A stretch of DNA of 64,000 nucleotides from NCBI GenBank assembly GCA_012032775.1, contig JAAUQO010000001.1, positions 31,863-95,862 of the forward strand, given 5' to 3'. A program made the translations under genes and the position numbers. Below, piece by piece: positions 24,301 to 33,926 of the stretch; positions within the stretch are counted from its first letter, which is position 1, and every line of letters starts with the position of its first letter. The notes under the pieces were generated by a model. It made no database searches. It was not told where the DNA came from and saw only the letters and a program-made list of their open reading frames with translations. This DNA is from Oscillochloris sp. (GTDB taxonomy: Bacteria > Chloroflexota > Chloroflexia > Chloroflexales > Chloroflexaceae).

Positions 24301-26069
24301 AAACAGCGGCAGCACGCCGGCGGTGAATGTCGTGGTCAGTGACCCGATCTACGCACTCGGCCTGACCTTCGTGCGCTACGAGCAGACCGGCGGTGCCTCG
24401 TGTAGTCGGGTGGGGAACGACATCCGTTGTTCCGGTGGCGTGCTGAGTAACCTCGCTCCCGGCGCAACCTACACCCTGCGCTTCACCGTGCAGGCAACGG
24501 CGACCACCATAAGCCCGCTGGTGAACACGGCAACGGCGACCACCAGCAGCAGCGGTGACAACCCGGCGGATAACAGGAGCAGCACCAGCACGATCGTGCA
24601 GTTCCCCAACCCCGGCGTGGGTGTTTCGCTCACCCCGGCGCCCTTCCCGGTCGGCACTTCAGGCACGCTGACGGTGCCGTATCGCAACACCGGCACGGGT
24701 GAAAGCCGCAGCACCGTGCTGACGATCGCGCTTTCCAGCGGCACGTACACATTGGGCAGCCTGCCGGGTGGCTGTAGCTCCAATCCGACCACACGCACGA
24801 TCACCTGTGACCTGGGAACGCTGAATTCGGGGGCCAGCGACCAGATCGTTGTGCCATTCACCATTCCGGCGGATTTCCCGGCGGATCAGATTGTGGCGAC
24901 GGCGACGATCACCTCCAGTACGCCGGAGCGGGTGAGTGATCGGGCCGACAACTCGGCAACTACAACTGTGAGCGTCGTGCGCCCGAATGTGTATGTGGAG
25001 GCGACCGGGCCGAGCAGCATTGTCGGCCAGGGCAGCGTGTTCCCCTACGTCGTAGACTATGGCAACGTCTACCGGCGCAATCCGAGCCTGACCCGTGCCG
25101 CCGAGAATGTCGTCCTGACGGCAACCTTGCCCAACGATGTGAGCTACCTCGATGCCGACGTGCCGCCGAGCAGCATCAACGGGCAGGTGCTTACCTGGGA
25201 TCTGAACACGCTCGCCCCACGCGCCAGCGGGCGGATCACGATCCTGGTGCAGACCGACGTACCGGCCGGCGCCGTGCTCACCTTCGAGACGGAGATTACG
25301 ACCACCACACCCGGCGACGACCCGAGCGACAACCGCGATACCGTGATCACGGATGTGGTGCAACCGCCGGCTATTCCCGAAGCCGGAGGCGCTCTGCGCC
25401 TGGCGATTCACTCCGAGTTCGACCCCAACAGCCAGGACGGCAACCCGACCAACGGGGTCTACATCTCGGACGGCGGCACGATCGCCTGGCCCGCCGGCGA
25501 GGTGCTGGATTTTACGCCACGCCTGAATGATCTCGATCTTGGCTCGGCCCCGTGGCCCTACGAGTATCGCGCCCGCGTCACCGGCTGGAGTCTGGTCGGC
25601 TTCCAGGTGAACGGGACGGACTATCCGGCCACGGCGACCGACAGCCGCGGCCGCGCCGGTTGCCGGCCGGGCGACACCCTCGCCGATCCGCAGTCTATCC
25701 TTGCCGGTTGTCGCTACCGCTACCTGGGCGGCGAGAACCTGAACGCGATCGCGAGTCCACAACCGATCCGCGAGGAGCAGATCGCGCGCCAGGCCCACGC
25801 CTACTGGACACCAACCCCCGGCGCCGCCGATGCGCGATGACGTGTACATGTACACCCTCGATCCAATGGAGTCGGTGCAGGTAACAGTCCAGGTTGAGGT
25901 TGAAATCCACTTGGTGAACGCCTATCCCGGCGACATCAACGGTATTCCCTTGCCCGAAATCCCGATCGCCCCGCTGCCCGACCCGGAGCGCCAGACGATC
26001 GAGCGTACCTTCGACATCACCCTGCTCGTGCCGCGCAGCGTCGTCGGCCCCGGCAGTGTCGAGCGGTAG
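21398..26069 (+). CDS. Giant surface protein with SdrD-B and DUF11 repeats (apparent frameshift near the C-terminus)
   Basis: About 1,557 residues if the two frames are joined (main frame ends 25840). Signal peptide at the N-terminus; about 500 residues of propeller-like beta repeats with NPDGTTLFVTN-type phrases (SPDGTTLFVTNL seen); two SdrD B-like domains (about 545-670 and 682-805, each starting WxDTDxDG); four DUF11/CARDB-like domains starting near 812, 942, 1070 and 1194; and a C-terminal domain. The main frame stops in GCGCGATGA (25832-25840). Restoring a GC pair, or removing one base, continues into DDVYMYTLDPMES and a strand-rich tail ending at 26069. Start: ATG 21398 with GAGGAG 4 nt upstream. 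No LPxTG or transmembrane anchor is seen. It lies directly before the Tad locus. Confidence 0.88.
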
Positions 26070-26164
26070 GGATGAAGGATGAACCGGTGAAGGAAGAAGG
26101 GTGAAGGAAGAAGCGCCAACCGTTGCTTATTCTGCATCCCTTATCCCTCATCCCTCATCCTTCC
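26069..26164 (+). repeat. Heptad repeats: GGGATGA/AAGGAAG block and TTCTGCA/TCCCTCA block
   Basis: Six in-register heptads at 26069-26110 (GGGATGA, AGGATGA, ACCGGTG, AAGGAAG, AAGGGTG, AAGGAAG) and five at 26130-26164 (TTCTGCA, TCCCTTA, TCCCTCA, TCCCTCA, TCCTTCC). The two blocks are roughly complementary (GGGATGA against TCATCCC), so the transcript could fold between the surface-protein and tadE-like genes. Confidence 0.8.
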
Positions 26165-26183
26165 ACCAGCCACGGAATGAACG

Positions 26184-26693
26184 ATGCCGCAGTACAACAA
26201 GGAGATGCGTGAAGTGGCATACATCGCAGTGCAATGGGAGAAGCTATGGACCAGGTTACGGCCGCGCCGGGTGCTGGCGATGGTGCCAGTCCGTCGCAAT
26301 CGTCGTGAACATGGGCAAGCCCTGGTGGAATTTTTGATCGTCTTGCCGGTCTTGCTATTGCTCATCCTGGGCCTTGTAGCGATTGGCCAGTTGTTGTTGG
26401 CGAACTACACCGTGAACCAGGCCGCGCGCGCCGCCGCACACCAGGCGGCAATCGCCGGAGGCGCGCCGGACGCGGCGTATCTGGCCGCAGAGAATGTGCT
26501 GAACGCCGGCGTTGGAACGAGCTACCGCGAGGCAACCATCTCGGTGGCCTGCGAACGAACGCCATGCCGGCGCTACGATGCGATCACGGTGCAGGTTGCG
26601 TATGCCGGCGCATTCTGGACTCCTTTGCCCGGTTTTGAGCGTTTCAGCGTGAATGCCAGCGCCACACGGGCAGCAGAAAGAGATCAGCAATGA
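26184..26693 (+). CDS. TadE-like pseudopilin
   Basis: About 169 residues. Basic N-terminus, then the TadE signature GQALVEFLIVLP and a single long transmembrane helix (about 48-68), followed by a small periplasmic-type domain with a Cys pair (CERTPCRR). TadE/TadF proteins are minor pseudopilins processed at the Gly before the hydrophobic helix. It opens a Tad-like operon and overlaps the next gene by ATGA. Start uncertain: ATG 26184 is used, though AAGGAG at 26199-26204 would better serve a GTG at 26214. Confidence 0.82.
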   Translation: MPQYNKEMREVAYIAVQWEKLWTRLRPRRVLAMVPVRRNRREHGQALVEFLIVLPVLLLLILGLVAIGQLLLANYTVNQAARAAAHQAAIAGGAPDAAYLAAENVLNAGVGTSYREATISVACERTPCRRYDAITVQVAYAGAFWTPLPGFERFSVNASATRAAERDQQ

Positions 26694-27241
26694 ACCGGTT
26701 CCTGAACCGCTATTTACGCACACAAAGCCGTGGACAGTCCGCCGTGCTGGTGGCGCTCATTCTACCGTTTCTGATGGGCTTCACGCTGCTGGTGGTCGAA
26801 GTAGCCGAGCGCTGGTTGGAAGTGGCGATGGTCGAGGATGCGTTGCAACAGGCGACCCGCTCCACGGTGCAACATTTCAACTACGCGGCCCTGGCGCAAG
26901 GCGATGATCGCCTGGCGTCACATACGGAATGCCGCGCCGTTACGGCTCGACAAGCCAGTGATTGCAAGGCGATACTCAACATTGCTCACACAATTCTGGT
27001 AACCAATCTGACCGGTGTACGCGGCATGAACGAAAGCCATGCGGCATTGGCCGACCGGGTACGCTGGACGGTGTTGCCGAACGGCGGCACCTGTAGCTTC
27101 AGCAGCAACGCGATTGTGCCGGTGACGGAAACGACACCGCTGATTTGTGCCGAGGTGCGCCCACAGATGCGCGGGATCGTCGGCTGGGGTGTGTATACGC
27201 CGCTGATTGTCGCTGCCGACACACTTGATCCGTTGCCCTGA
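26690..27241 (+). CDS. TadG/TadE-like pilus-assembly protein
   Basis: 183 residues. A short basic N-terminus and a transmembrane helix (GQSAVLVALILPFLMGFTLL-type) in the form of TadE/TadG/Flp-assembly proteins, then an extracytoplasmic domain with paired cysteines (CRAV...CKAI, CSFSS...CAEV). It lacks the C-terminal vWA domain of long TadG, so it is a short form. ATGA overlap with the preceding tadE-like gene indicates translational coupling. Likely a minor pilin or assembly factor. Confidence 0.75.
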   Translation: MNRFLNRYLRTQSRGQSAVLVALILPFLMGFTLLVVEVAERWLEVAMVEDALQQATRSTVQHFNYAALAQGDDRLASHTECRAVTARQASDCKAILNIAHTILVTNLTGVRGMNESHAALADRVRWTVLPNGGTCSFSSNAIVPVTETTPLICAEVRPQMRGIVGWGVYTPLIVAADTLDPLP

Positions 27242-27310
27242 ACAGCGACGGAATACGGCGCAACCCGTATCTTCAGGCGCGCTCATCCGGTATCTCATCC
27301 AAAGACAACA

Positions 27311-27362
27311 GGGCGATTGAGCGGTTGACATGCGATAAGCCATTGCCTACAGCCAATCGCCC
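27311..27362. repeat. Inverted repeat GGGCGATTG/CAATCGCCC in the Tad locus
   Basis: Perfect 9-bp arms (27311-27319 and 27354-27362) around 34 nt. The arm shares the word GGGCGAT with the hairpin at 32861-32903. A possible promoter TTGACA (27325-27330) with a weak -10 lies in the loop. Confidence 0.5.
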
Positions 27363-27409
27363 AGTCGCTTGATCACGTTATCGCCCGATCACAACAGGAG
27401 AACCTGCTC

Positions 27410-28288
27410 ATGGCCACACTTCCCACCAGTTCTTCCACTCCGTTGAGCCAGGCGTTCGCCCGCAAGAAGTCCAATCCGCTCCCGGCGATCATCCTGGCGG
27501 TTGGACTACTGAGCGCCATCGGTTTCGCTGTCCTTGGCTACCTGGAAAGCCGGCGCACTGAAGCCGTTGTGATTTTGGCCCATGACATTCCCTACGGCGC
27601 CCAGATTAGCGCCGACGACCTGGGTGTAATCGAGCTGCCGCTTCACCGACCCACTCAACTGCAAGGCATCGCCGATCCACAAACCATTGTCGGACAGTAT
27701 GCGGCCCGTAATCTTGGCACAAACGATGTCGTTCAGCCGGCAATGTTGATGCCGCAACCGCCTACACAGCCGGTTTACCCCAATGGCGAGGCGCTGGCGC
27801 CCAACATGGTGCCGGTGCCGTTCTCAACGGCGACAATCGGCCCGATCAATTTCCGCGACCGGGTGAATATTGGCTTCAACGACCCAACCGGCGATCCGAC
27901 GCTTTGTGATGCCGCCCTGAGCGCTGCCGGCGGAAACGAGCCGACCATGATCGCAGCCCAGAATTCGCCCCTCCAACCACGACCGTACGCCTGTCGCCTG
28001 CTTAGTTCTGTGCGCGTGCTGTATGTAGATGATGGCGCCGGAATCGCCTATCTCGAACTCAGTCCGTACCAGTCACACACAATCTGGGCCTTGCAATCGG
28101 CAGGATTGCAACTGTGGGGCGAGCGTTACGGCGTCGGCTCAGATGATTTAGGCGCCCTGCATCGCCTTGATATCGGCCAGGTGAATTACGAACAACTTAC
28201 CGCACCGGTGACGACGCCGGAGTTCCCCAGCGACACGCCAAGCCTACCTGGCGCCGGTAACCCGATTCCCGGCAGTGTACAGCCGTAG
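27410..28288 (+). CDS. Flp pilus assembly protein CpaB/RcpC-like (SAF domain)
   Basis: 292 residues. Seen: an N-terminal transmembrane helix (LPAIILAVGLLSAIGFAVLGY), then a SAF domain (about 52-125) with VVILAHDIPYGAQISADDL and GQYAARNLGTNDVV, followed by an RcpC-type beta domain. In diderm Tad systems CpaB partners the secretin; here no secretin gene is present, so it may act on the cell wall or outer surface instead. AGGAG lies 10 nt upstream of ATG 27410. Member of the Tad operon. Confidence 0.85.
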   Translation: MATLPTSSSTPLSQAFARKKSNPLPAIILAVGLLSAIGFAVLGYLESRRTEAVVILAHDIPYGAQISADDLGVIELPLHRPTQLQGIADPQTIVGQYAARNLGTNDVVQPAMLMPQPPTQPVYPNGEALAPNMVPVPFSTATIGPINFRDRVNIGFNDPTGDPTLCDAALSAAGGNEPTMIAAQNSPLQPRPYACRLLSSVRVLYVDDGAGIAYLELSPYQSHTIWALQSAGLQLWGERYGVGSDDLGALHRLDIGQVNYEQLTAPVTTPEFPSDTPSLPGAGNPIPGSVQP

Positions 28289-28340
28289 GGCAGTGATACA
28301 AGATCCAGCCGGGCAACCGGGCAGGGAAGAGGTTTTTCCG

Positions 28341-29549
28341 ATGTTTGATGATGATTACAGCCACGCACAACCGATCGATGTGGCGGCGGTTTGTGAAGAA
28401 TTACGCATGCTGGTAAACAGCGGGCGTATGCGTAGTATGTGGCAACTGCCGCCCGCAGAAGCATTTGGTCTTGTCGGCATCGATACGCACTTTCAGTCCT
28501 CCTATGGCGCCGAGCTTGATTGGTACGGGCCGCTGGAGATCTGGCGCGGCCCCGAACACGAGGTGAGCGATATTCTGTTCAACGGCCCGCCGAATGATCC
28601 GTTTTTTGTGGTTCAGCGCGGCGCAATGGTTGATAGCGGTGTAACCGTCCATCCCGAGTGGATCGTCTGGATCCAACATCAGTTGCTGTTGCGGAGCCGC
28701 AAGATCGACCCCTGGGATCAGGACTGGCCTGCGCCGATGATGCAAGGCGTAGCGGATCGGATGCGCTACGCAATCACGCAATCGCAGGTTTCGCGCGACG
28801 GCGGAAGCCTGGCGATCCGGCTTCTACCCGAGCGTTGGCGTACCCTCGACGACCTGGTTCATGCCGATACTATCAGCCGCGAAGCGAGCGACCTGTTGCT
28901 GGCTGCATTGAAGGCGGGCGCTTCGGTGTTGATATCCGGCGCCACCGGCAGCGGCAAAACAACCCTGACCGCAGGGCTGACGGATGCGATCGGACGCAGT
29001 ATGCGGCTGGTGTTTATCGAGGATGGCGGTGAACTGCCGCGCAGCTACAACAGTCTGCACATGGATGTGCCCAGCGACGAGTATGCGTTCTCGCGCTGTG
29101 TCAAGTTCTCGCTGCGCCAGAAGCCGAACTTTATCATCGTCGGCGAGGTACGCGGCGGCGAGGCCATGGCGATGTTACAGGCAGCCGCAACCGGTCATCC
29201 CGGCATCGGCACTATTCACGCCGGCAGCGTGCAAGGTGCATTACGCAACCTCGAACGCATGGCGATGTTGGGATTGGCGGCTGAAGCCGGCGGCGGTGGG
29301 CAAGCCGCAGCACAAATCGTGCGCGGGCTGATCACTTCCGATGTGGTGAATCTGCTGGTGGTGCAGATCGGGCGCACGGAAAACGGCCGGCGCAGTGTGC
29401 TGGCGATCGAGGAAGTGCTGCGCCAGGGCGCGCAAGGCCAGAGCGGTGATCATTTCCCGACAAATGTATTGTTCCAACACGACCGCCGGCACGAACGACT
29501 GGTGCGGGTTGGGCATGTGAACGGCGCCTGGGGATTGGGCCGGCTTTAG
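28341..29549 (+). CDS. Tad secretion ATPase CpaF/TadA-like
   Basis: 402 residues, VirB11/CpaF secretion ATPase. Seen: an N-terminal domain with SDILFNGPPNDPFFV, Walker A SGATGSGKTTL (about residue 200), VFIEDGGELPRSYN, the family box KPNFIIVGEVRGGEAMAML (Walker B region) and GHPGIGTIHAGS. It forms a cytoplasmic hexamer that powers pilin assembly or protein export through TadB and TadC. Start: ATG 28341 with GGAAGAGG upstream; the longer frame would overlap cpaB. All catalytic motifs are intact, so it is likely the main motor. Confidence 0.92.
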   Translation: MFDDDYSHAQPIDVAAVCEELRMLVNSGRMRSMWQLPPAEAFGLVGIDTHFQSSYGAELDWYGPLEIWRGPEHEVSDILFNGPPNDPFFVVQRGAMVDSGVTVHPEWIVWIQHQLLLRSRKIDPWDQDWPAPMMQGVADRMRYAITQSQVSRDGGSLAIRLLPERWRTLDDLVHADTISREASDLLLAALKAGASVLISGATGSGKTTLTAGLTDAIGRSMRLVFIEDGGELPRSYNSLHMDVPSDEYAFSRCVKFSLRQKPNFIIVGEVRGGEAMAMLQAAATGHPGIGTIHAGSVQGALRNLERMAMLGLAAEAGGGGQAAAQIVRGLITSDVVNLLVVQIGRTENGRRSVLAIEEVLRQGAQGQSGDHFPTNVLFQHDRRHERLVRVGHVNGAWGLGRL

Positions 29550-29571
29550 CACTATGGAAGGAGTTATTTGC

Positions 29572-30837
29572 ATGGAGTTGGTGCTTTTCAGCGCATTAGA
29601 CGGCTTGCCGATGGCAGTAGAGGGATTCCGCGATCTGGATGTGATCGTACCTTCGCGGCTCGATCAGGCGCTCCGCTTGCTGAGCGGGCCACGCGTACCC
29701 GATGCGATCTATCTGGATGATACGCGCGGCGTCGCATTACCCGATCTCTGGCGAGCGGTCAGCACAGCACAAGAAGCGGGCGCACGGGTGTTACTCAATA
29801 TGAGCGGATCGGCGCGTAACATCCTCGACGATGCACGCAGTGCCGGGGTCGCAGTTCTGACCGAGCGCGATCCGACGGCAGTTGCCGCGTGGATCGGCCT
29901 GCAACTTGGACTCCACCGCGGCGCCACAACGCGCAACACGCCGATTATCGCGATCGGCGCGGCGAAAGGCGGAATCGGCAAGACATTCGCAACATGTGTG
30001 CTGGCTGAAGGCCTGCGCCGGCGCGGGCTGAATGTGCTTGTTTGGGATAGCGATATCTCGAATCCCGGTCTTGTGCCTGCCTTTCGCGTGCCGTCATCGG
30101 CGCCGTCGTACCTGCATCTCATTCAGCGCGGCCCCTCGCATTGGAATCCAACCGGGATCCAGCCGTTTATCTACGCTCCCGAGCATACTCGTAGCGCGAA
30201 CAACTGGGGCGCGATCAACTTTCTGATCGGCTCGCATACCGTGGCCCGCGCCGAAAACGACGTGCGCCTGCCGGATTGGCAAAGCTTCTACCAGGGCGTC
30301 ACCACGCTCGATACCTACGATCTGGTGCTGATCGATACACCGCCCGATTATTTGCGCCGCCCGTATGCAACCCATGTGCTTCAAGCAGGCGGGACGGTTA
30401 TTCTGCCGACGCCGCCCGGCGCGCGCGAGCGGATGGGTGTGGGCCACATGTTGGATCACTTTCGCGAACATGCCCCCGAACGCCTGGAACATTGCGCGCT
30501 GTTGTTTATGGAGCCGGAGCGCGGCGTAACCGTGACGGTCAATGATGTTGCCGGACTTTTTGGACGCCGCTACCCGCAGGTATCGGCCCTGGGCGTACTG
30601 CCGCGCGCCCCGAAACTGGCCAGCCTCGCCGATGAGCACGACGGCTATATCTCGATGATCGATATCGGCCCCCATAGCGCCTTTACCCAGGCCGTGCATC
30701 GCATCACCGACGCGCTCTGTACACGGGTCGGGATTACGCCACGCCTACCGATCCCGCGTTCAGGGCCGATCGCCCGCGCCCTGGCTCATATGCGCGGCGA
30801 GCGGGCCTATACGCTCACGACGGCCTCGATGGCCTAA
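29572..30837 (+). CDS. CpaE/TadZ-like ParA-family ATPase
   Basis: 421 residues. An N-terminal receiver-like domain (about 1-120) without a clear phosphorylation site is followed by a MinD/ParA ATPase with deviant Walker A AAKGGIGKTF (about 130) and Walker B LVLIDTPPDYLRRP (about 245). TadZ/CpaE proteins position the Tad machine in the cell, usually at a pole or septum. Start: ATG 29572, with GGAAGGAG 8 nt upstream. It lies between two secretion ATPase genes. Confidence 0.88.
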   Translation: MELVLFSALDGLPMAVEGFRDLDVIVPSRLDQALRLLSGPRVPDAIYLDDTRGVALPDLWRAVSTAQEAGARVLLNMSGSARNILDDARSAGVAVLTERDPTAVAAWIGLQLGLHRGATTRNTPIIAIGAAKGGIGKTFATCVLAEGLRRRGLNVLVWDSDISNPGLVPAFRVPSSAPSYLHLIQRGPSHWNPTGIQPFIYAPEHTRSANNWGAINFLIGSHTVARAENDVRLPDWQSFYQGVTTLDTYDLVLIDTPPDYLRRPYATHVLQAGGTVILPTPPGARERMGVGHMLDHFREHAPERLEHCALLFMEPERGVTVTVNDVAGLFGRRYPQVSALGVLPRAPKLASLADEHDGYISMIDIGPHSAFTQAVHRITDALCTRVGITPRLPIPRSGPIARALAHMRGERAYTLTTASMA

Positions 30838-30853
30838 TGTTGCCGGAGCAATA

Positions 30854-32860
30854 ATGACAACCTCACACCGACCACTTACGGTAGTCGAAGACGGCGGCCT
30901 GGCGGCGCTCACCTCGACAATTCGCCGGCGGCGCCCGGAACGCGATCCGGCAACTGATCCCGAAACCCTTCAGGCAGTGCGGGATCTCTTGCTGAGCCAG
31001 CTTGATGCCGAACTACTTGATCCGGTGGCGCCGGCGAACGCGCGTGATCCCGAAGTGCTGCGGGTATTGCGCGCCGAGATCGGTGTTCAAACCGAGCGCA
31101 GCGCCGGCCCGTTGCGCGATCTGCCGACTGATGAACAAACATTGCTGCGCCTGTTTCAGGAAACCCTCGGTTGGGGGCCGGCCCAGGCATACCTCGATGA
31201 TGAGCGGGTGCAAGAGGTGAAGATCATCGGGAACTTGATTATGGTGCAGGAAGATGGAGCGGATTTTATGTTGGCCGGCGAACGTTTCAGCGACGGCCGG
31301 CAGGCCCTTGATCGGGCACTCTTGCTGGCGTCGCGGCTGAATGTGGCCCTTGATCGCAGCCGGCCCCAGGAAACATTGCCCCTTGCCCACGGTACCCGCG
31401 TGCATGTCAGCATTCCACCCTGTACGCCCGAACATACGGCCCTGATCTGCATCCGGCGCGGTCGCCGTCAAGCCTGGACGCTCGACGACATCGAGCGGCG
31501 CGGCGCATGCAACACCGCCGTCGCAGATCTGTTGCGGTTACTGGTGCGCGCCGGCTGTTCATTTCTGATCGCCGGAGAAACTGGCTGCGGCAAGACCGCC
31601 CTGCTCGAAGCACTGGTCAATACCTGGCCTGGTGAGCCACATGTGATCACGATTGAGGACAACACCCAGGAGATCAATGTGCGCCACGCCGCCTGGACTC
31701 GCGAACTTGTGCAGACGGCAGTTGAGCCGGGGGCCTTTGGCCGGGCGGCCAAAGAAGTGCTGCGCCAGACGCCATCGGTGGTTGCGCCGGGTGAGACTCG
31801 GGCATCCGAGGCGGGCGCAATCCTGGCGGTCGCAGTCAGCGGCCATGCCGTCGTCACCACGATCCACGCCCGCACCGCCGCCCGAGCCGTACAACGCTTT
31901 GCCGATTGCGCCGCCATGCCCGGCGCTTACCTTTATGAAGGCCGGCGCGACAACGCGATCGAGGATGCCTGCGACAACTTTCATGTGGTGCTGCACCTGG
32001 AGAAAGTGGGCGGCAGACGCTATATCAACGAGATCTTGTTGCTGGACGGTTCCGAAGAAGTCGGCGGAAGAATTCGCCCACGCACGGTGCGCCTGGCTTG
32101 GGTTGAGCCGAGCGCCGACGCTGCACCAATCTGGCATACGGCGGCGGGTGTGAGCGACAACGGATTGGTATGGAATGACGAACGGCGCACCCCGGAACAG
32201 TTGGCGCGCCGGTTGTCCCGGCTCCGCTTCCACAAAAATGCCCCAACCACCGTATCTCGAACAGCAGTGGAAGAGACGATCAGCCGGGCAACATTGGCGA
32301 TTCGCGCCGGAGCGATCGACCGCGCTCTAGCCGGATTGCGCCGGGCCTGGGCCGAGCGCCGCGACGAACGATTGGCCGCCACCGCGCGCCACGCCTTGGC
32401 GGAAAGCTTCAGCCATAGCATCGAATTCGCAACCCAGGGTCGAGCGCTCGAACGTGAGATTCTCAGCGCCCTGGAAGCCCGGCGCTGGGATCTGGCACGC
32501 GCTTCGTACGAACGCGCGATCGCCGATCTTGGGTGCTACGCCGGACACACCCCCGCCGGTGGCTGGGACGCGCTGGCGCAGGTTTTTCAAAGCGGCGAAG
32601 CAGCCGATCGCGAGGCTACACAGCGAGTTAGCGCCGCATGGGCCGACCTGGCGAATCATCAGAGTCGCCGCGCACTTGATCGGATGAGTTCGTGTGACGC
32701 CGGATCGCTGTCACCCGGCGTCGCCTGCGAATTGTTGCGCGCCCGGCATACAGCGATGGAGAACCTTTGCGCAGCGGGCGAGATCGGTCGCGAGGCACTG
32801 GAACCGGTTGCAGCCGCACTTACTGCTGCGGAAAGGGCGATTGAGCACAGGGCGGATTAG
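30854..32860 (+). CDS. Second, divergent CpaF-like ATPase with a C-terminal helical extension
   Basis: 668 residues, far longer than a usual CpaF. The middle part (about 95-400) is a VirB11/CpaF ATPase: EVKIIGNLIMV, Walker A AGETGCGKTALL (about 240), ITIEDNTQEIN, and HAVVTTIHART. The box that reads VGEVRGGEA in the neighbour paralogue is PGETRASEA here, so the motor may be altered yet still bind ATP. Residues about 440-668 are Ala/Arg-rich helices, perhaps a TPR-like interaction domain, unknown in standard CpaF. Two ATPases in one Tad operon could mean assembly and retraction motors, or a heteromeric motor. Start: ATG 30854 with GGAG upstream. Confidence 0.85.
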   Translation: MTTSHRPLTVVEDGGLAALTSTIRRRRPERDPATDPETLQAVRDLLLSQLDAELLDPVAPANARDPEVLRVLRAEIGVQTERSAGPLRDLPTDEQTLLRLFQETLGWGPAQAYLDDERVQEVKIIGNLIMVQEDGADFMLAGERFSDGRQALDRALLLASRLNVALDRSRPQETLPLAHGTRVHVSIPPCTPEHTALICIRRGRRQAWTLDDIERRGACNTAVADLLRLLVRAGCSFLIAGETGCGKTALLEALVNTWPGEPHVITIEDNTQEINVRHAAWTRELVQTAVEPGAFGRAAKEVLRQTPSVVAPGETRASEAGAILAVAVSGHAVVTTIHARTAARAVQRFADCAAMPGAYLYEGRRDNAIEDACDNFHVVLHLEKVGGRRYINEILLLDGSEEVGGRIRPRTVRLAWVEPSADAAPIWHTAAGVSDNGLVWNDERRTPEQLARRLSRLRFHKNAPTTVSRTAVEETISRATLAIRAGAIDRALAGLRRAWAERRDERLAATARHALAESFSHSIEFATQGRALEREILSALEARRWDLARASYERAIADLGCYAGHTPAGGWDALAQVFQSGEAADREATQRVSAAWADLANHQSRRALDRMSSCDAGSLSPGVACELLRARHTAMENLCAAGEIGREALEPVAAALTAAERAIEHRAD

Positions 32861-32903
32861 GGGATTGGGCGATGGGGAAATCGCGGTGTTATCGCCCAAT
32901 CCC
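32861..32903. repeat. Perfect 13-bp inverted repeat between the second ATPase and TadB genes
   Basis: Arms GGGATTGGGCGAT (32861-32873) and its exact complement (32891-32903) with a 17-nt loop; further GGCGAT/ATCGCC words flank it. It begins right at the upstream gene's stop codon. It could tune read-through or mRNA stability in the Tad operon; it lacks a T-run. Confidence 0.75.
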
Positions 32904-32934
32904 GCCATCGCCCAACCCCAGAAAGTACTACCAA

Positions 32935-33872
32935 TGAACAAGATTTCTACTGTCACCAATCCCGAAAGCGCCTGGCTGATCGCTATTGTGCCCTCGGCGC
33001 TCGCAGTTGCCGCAGTGTTGATTGTTGTTCTGCTGCTGCGTGAGCAATGTACGCTCTGGTTGGCGCAATTGCAACACCGCCACGCAACCAACAACCCGGC
33101 AAATCTCCCCGACCCGGCCCTACTTCGGCGGGCCGAACCGCTTGCACCGCAGCACCTGCTGCTGATCGCACTGGTAAGCGCCCTGCTGACGGCTGCCTTC
33201 ACTGCGCTGATTGCGCCGATCTGGCTGGCACTTGTTTGCGCCGGGCCACTCAGCATTGCCCTGACCTGGGTCGCAATCCTGGTTGGGCGCCATCGTTATG
33301 TCGATGCACTTGAGCGCGAACTGACCGAAACCGTCGGGCGATGGGGGGCATTACTGCGCGCAGGAGTGGGCTTTCGTACTGCTCTTGATCGCCTTGTGAG
33401 CGAATTACCGGCCGGGCCGTTACACGATGAATGGGAGTTTCTGCTGAGTCGCCAGGGTGTACCATTAAGCTCCGGTGGGATCGCCACTGCCCAACAGGTT
33501 GTTGCAGCCCTTGCAACCCAGACCATGTCGCACCGCCACGCAACCTTTCTCGATCATCTTGCAGTAGCGGTCGGCCAACCGCAGGATGTGCTGGCACAGC
33601 GGGTCGGCGCGGCATACGCCGCACTCCAGGCCTCGAATCGCCGGCGCGAAGAAGCACTTACCGAGTTATCACAGATACGTTACAGCGGTATGGCGGTTGG
33701 GCTGGCCGGCATTGTTATGGCGCTCTACTTACTCTGGACACAGTGGGAGCGAGCGCTGGCAGCCTATAGTTCGCCACTAGGGCTGGTGATCGCAACCATT
33801 GTTGCCGGTGCCCTGGGGCTGCCGATGATCGGCGGATTCCTGCTGGCGCGGGCCGAGGATATTGATTACTAA
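32935..33872 (+). CDS. TadB-like inner membrane platform protein
   Basis: 312 residues. Type II secretion F (T2SSF)-type domain: an N-terminal membrane helix, two helices at about 75-125, a cytoplasmic helical bundle with RYVDALERELTETVGRWGALLRAG (the T2SF core; only the pattern is quoted in part: LRAGVGFRTALDRLV) and C-terminal helices. TadB with TadC forms the membrane platform on which CpaF acts. Start: ATG 32935 without a clear SD, just after the hairpin repeats. Transcribed with the preceding ATPase gene. Confidence 0.8.
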
Positions 33873-33926
33873 TCGCTGTGGCTCGACTTCGCCGCATAAT
33901 AACGACCATCAAGTAAGGACAAGGCC

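Noticed and set aside
30854..32860. Type IV secretion (VirB11) locus
   Set aside because: Neighbours are TadE, CpaB, CpaE, TadB and TadC-like; no VirB4, VirB8, relaxase or coupling protein.
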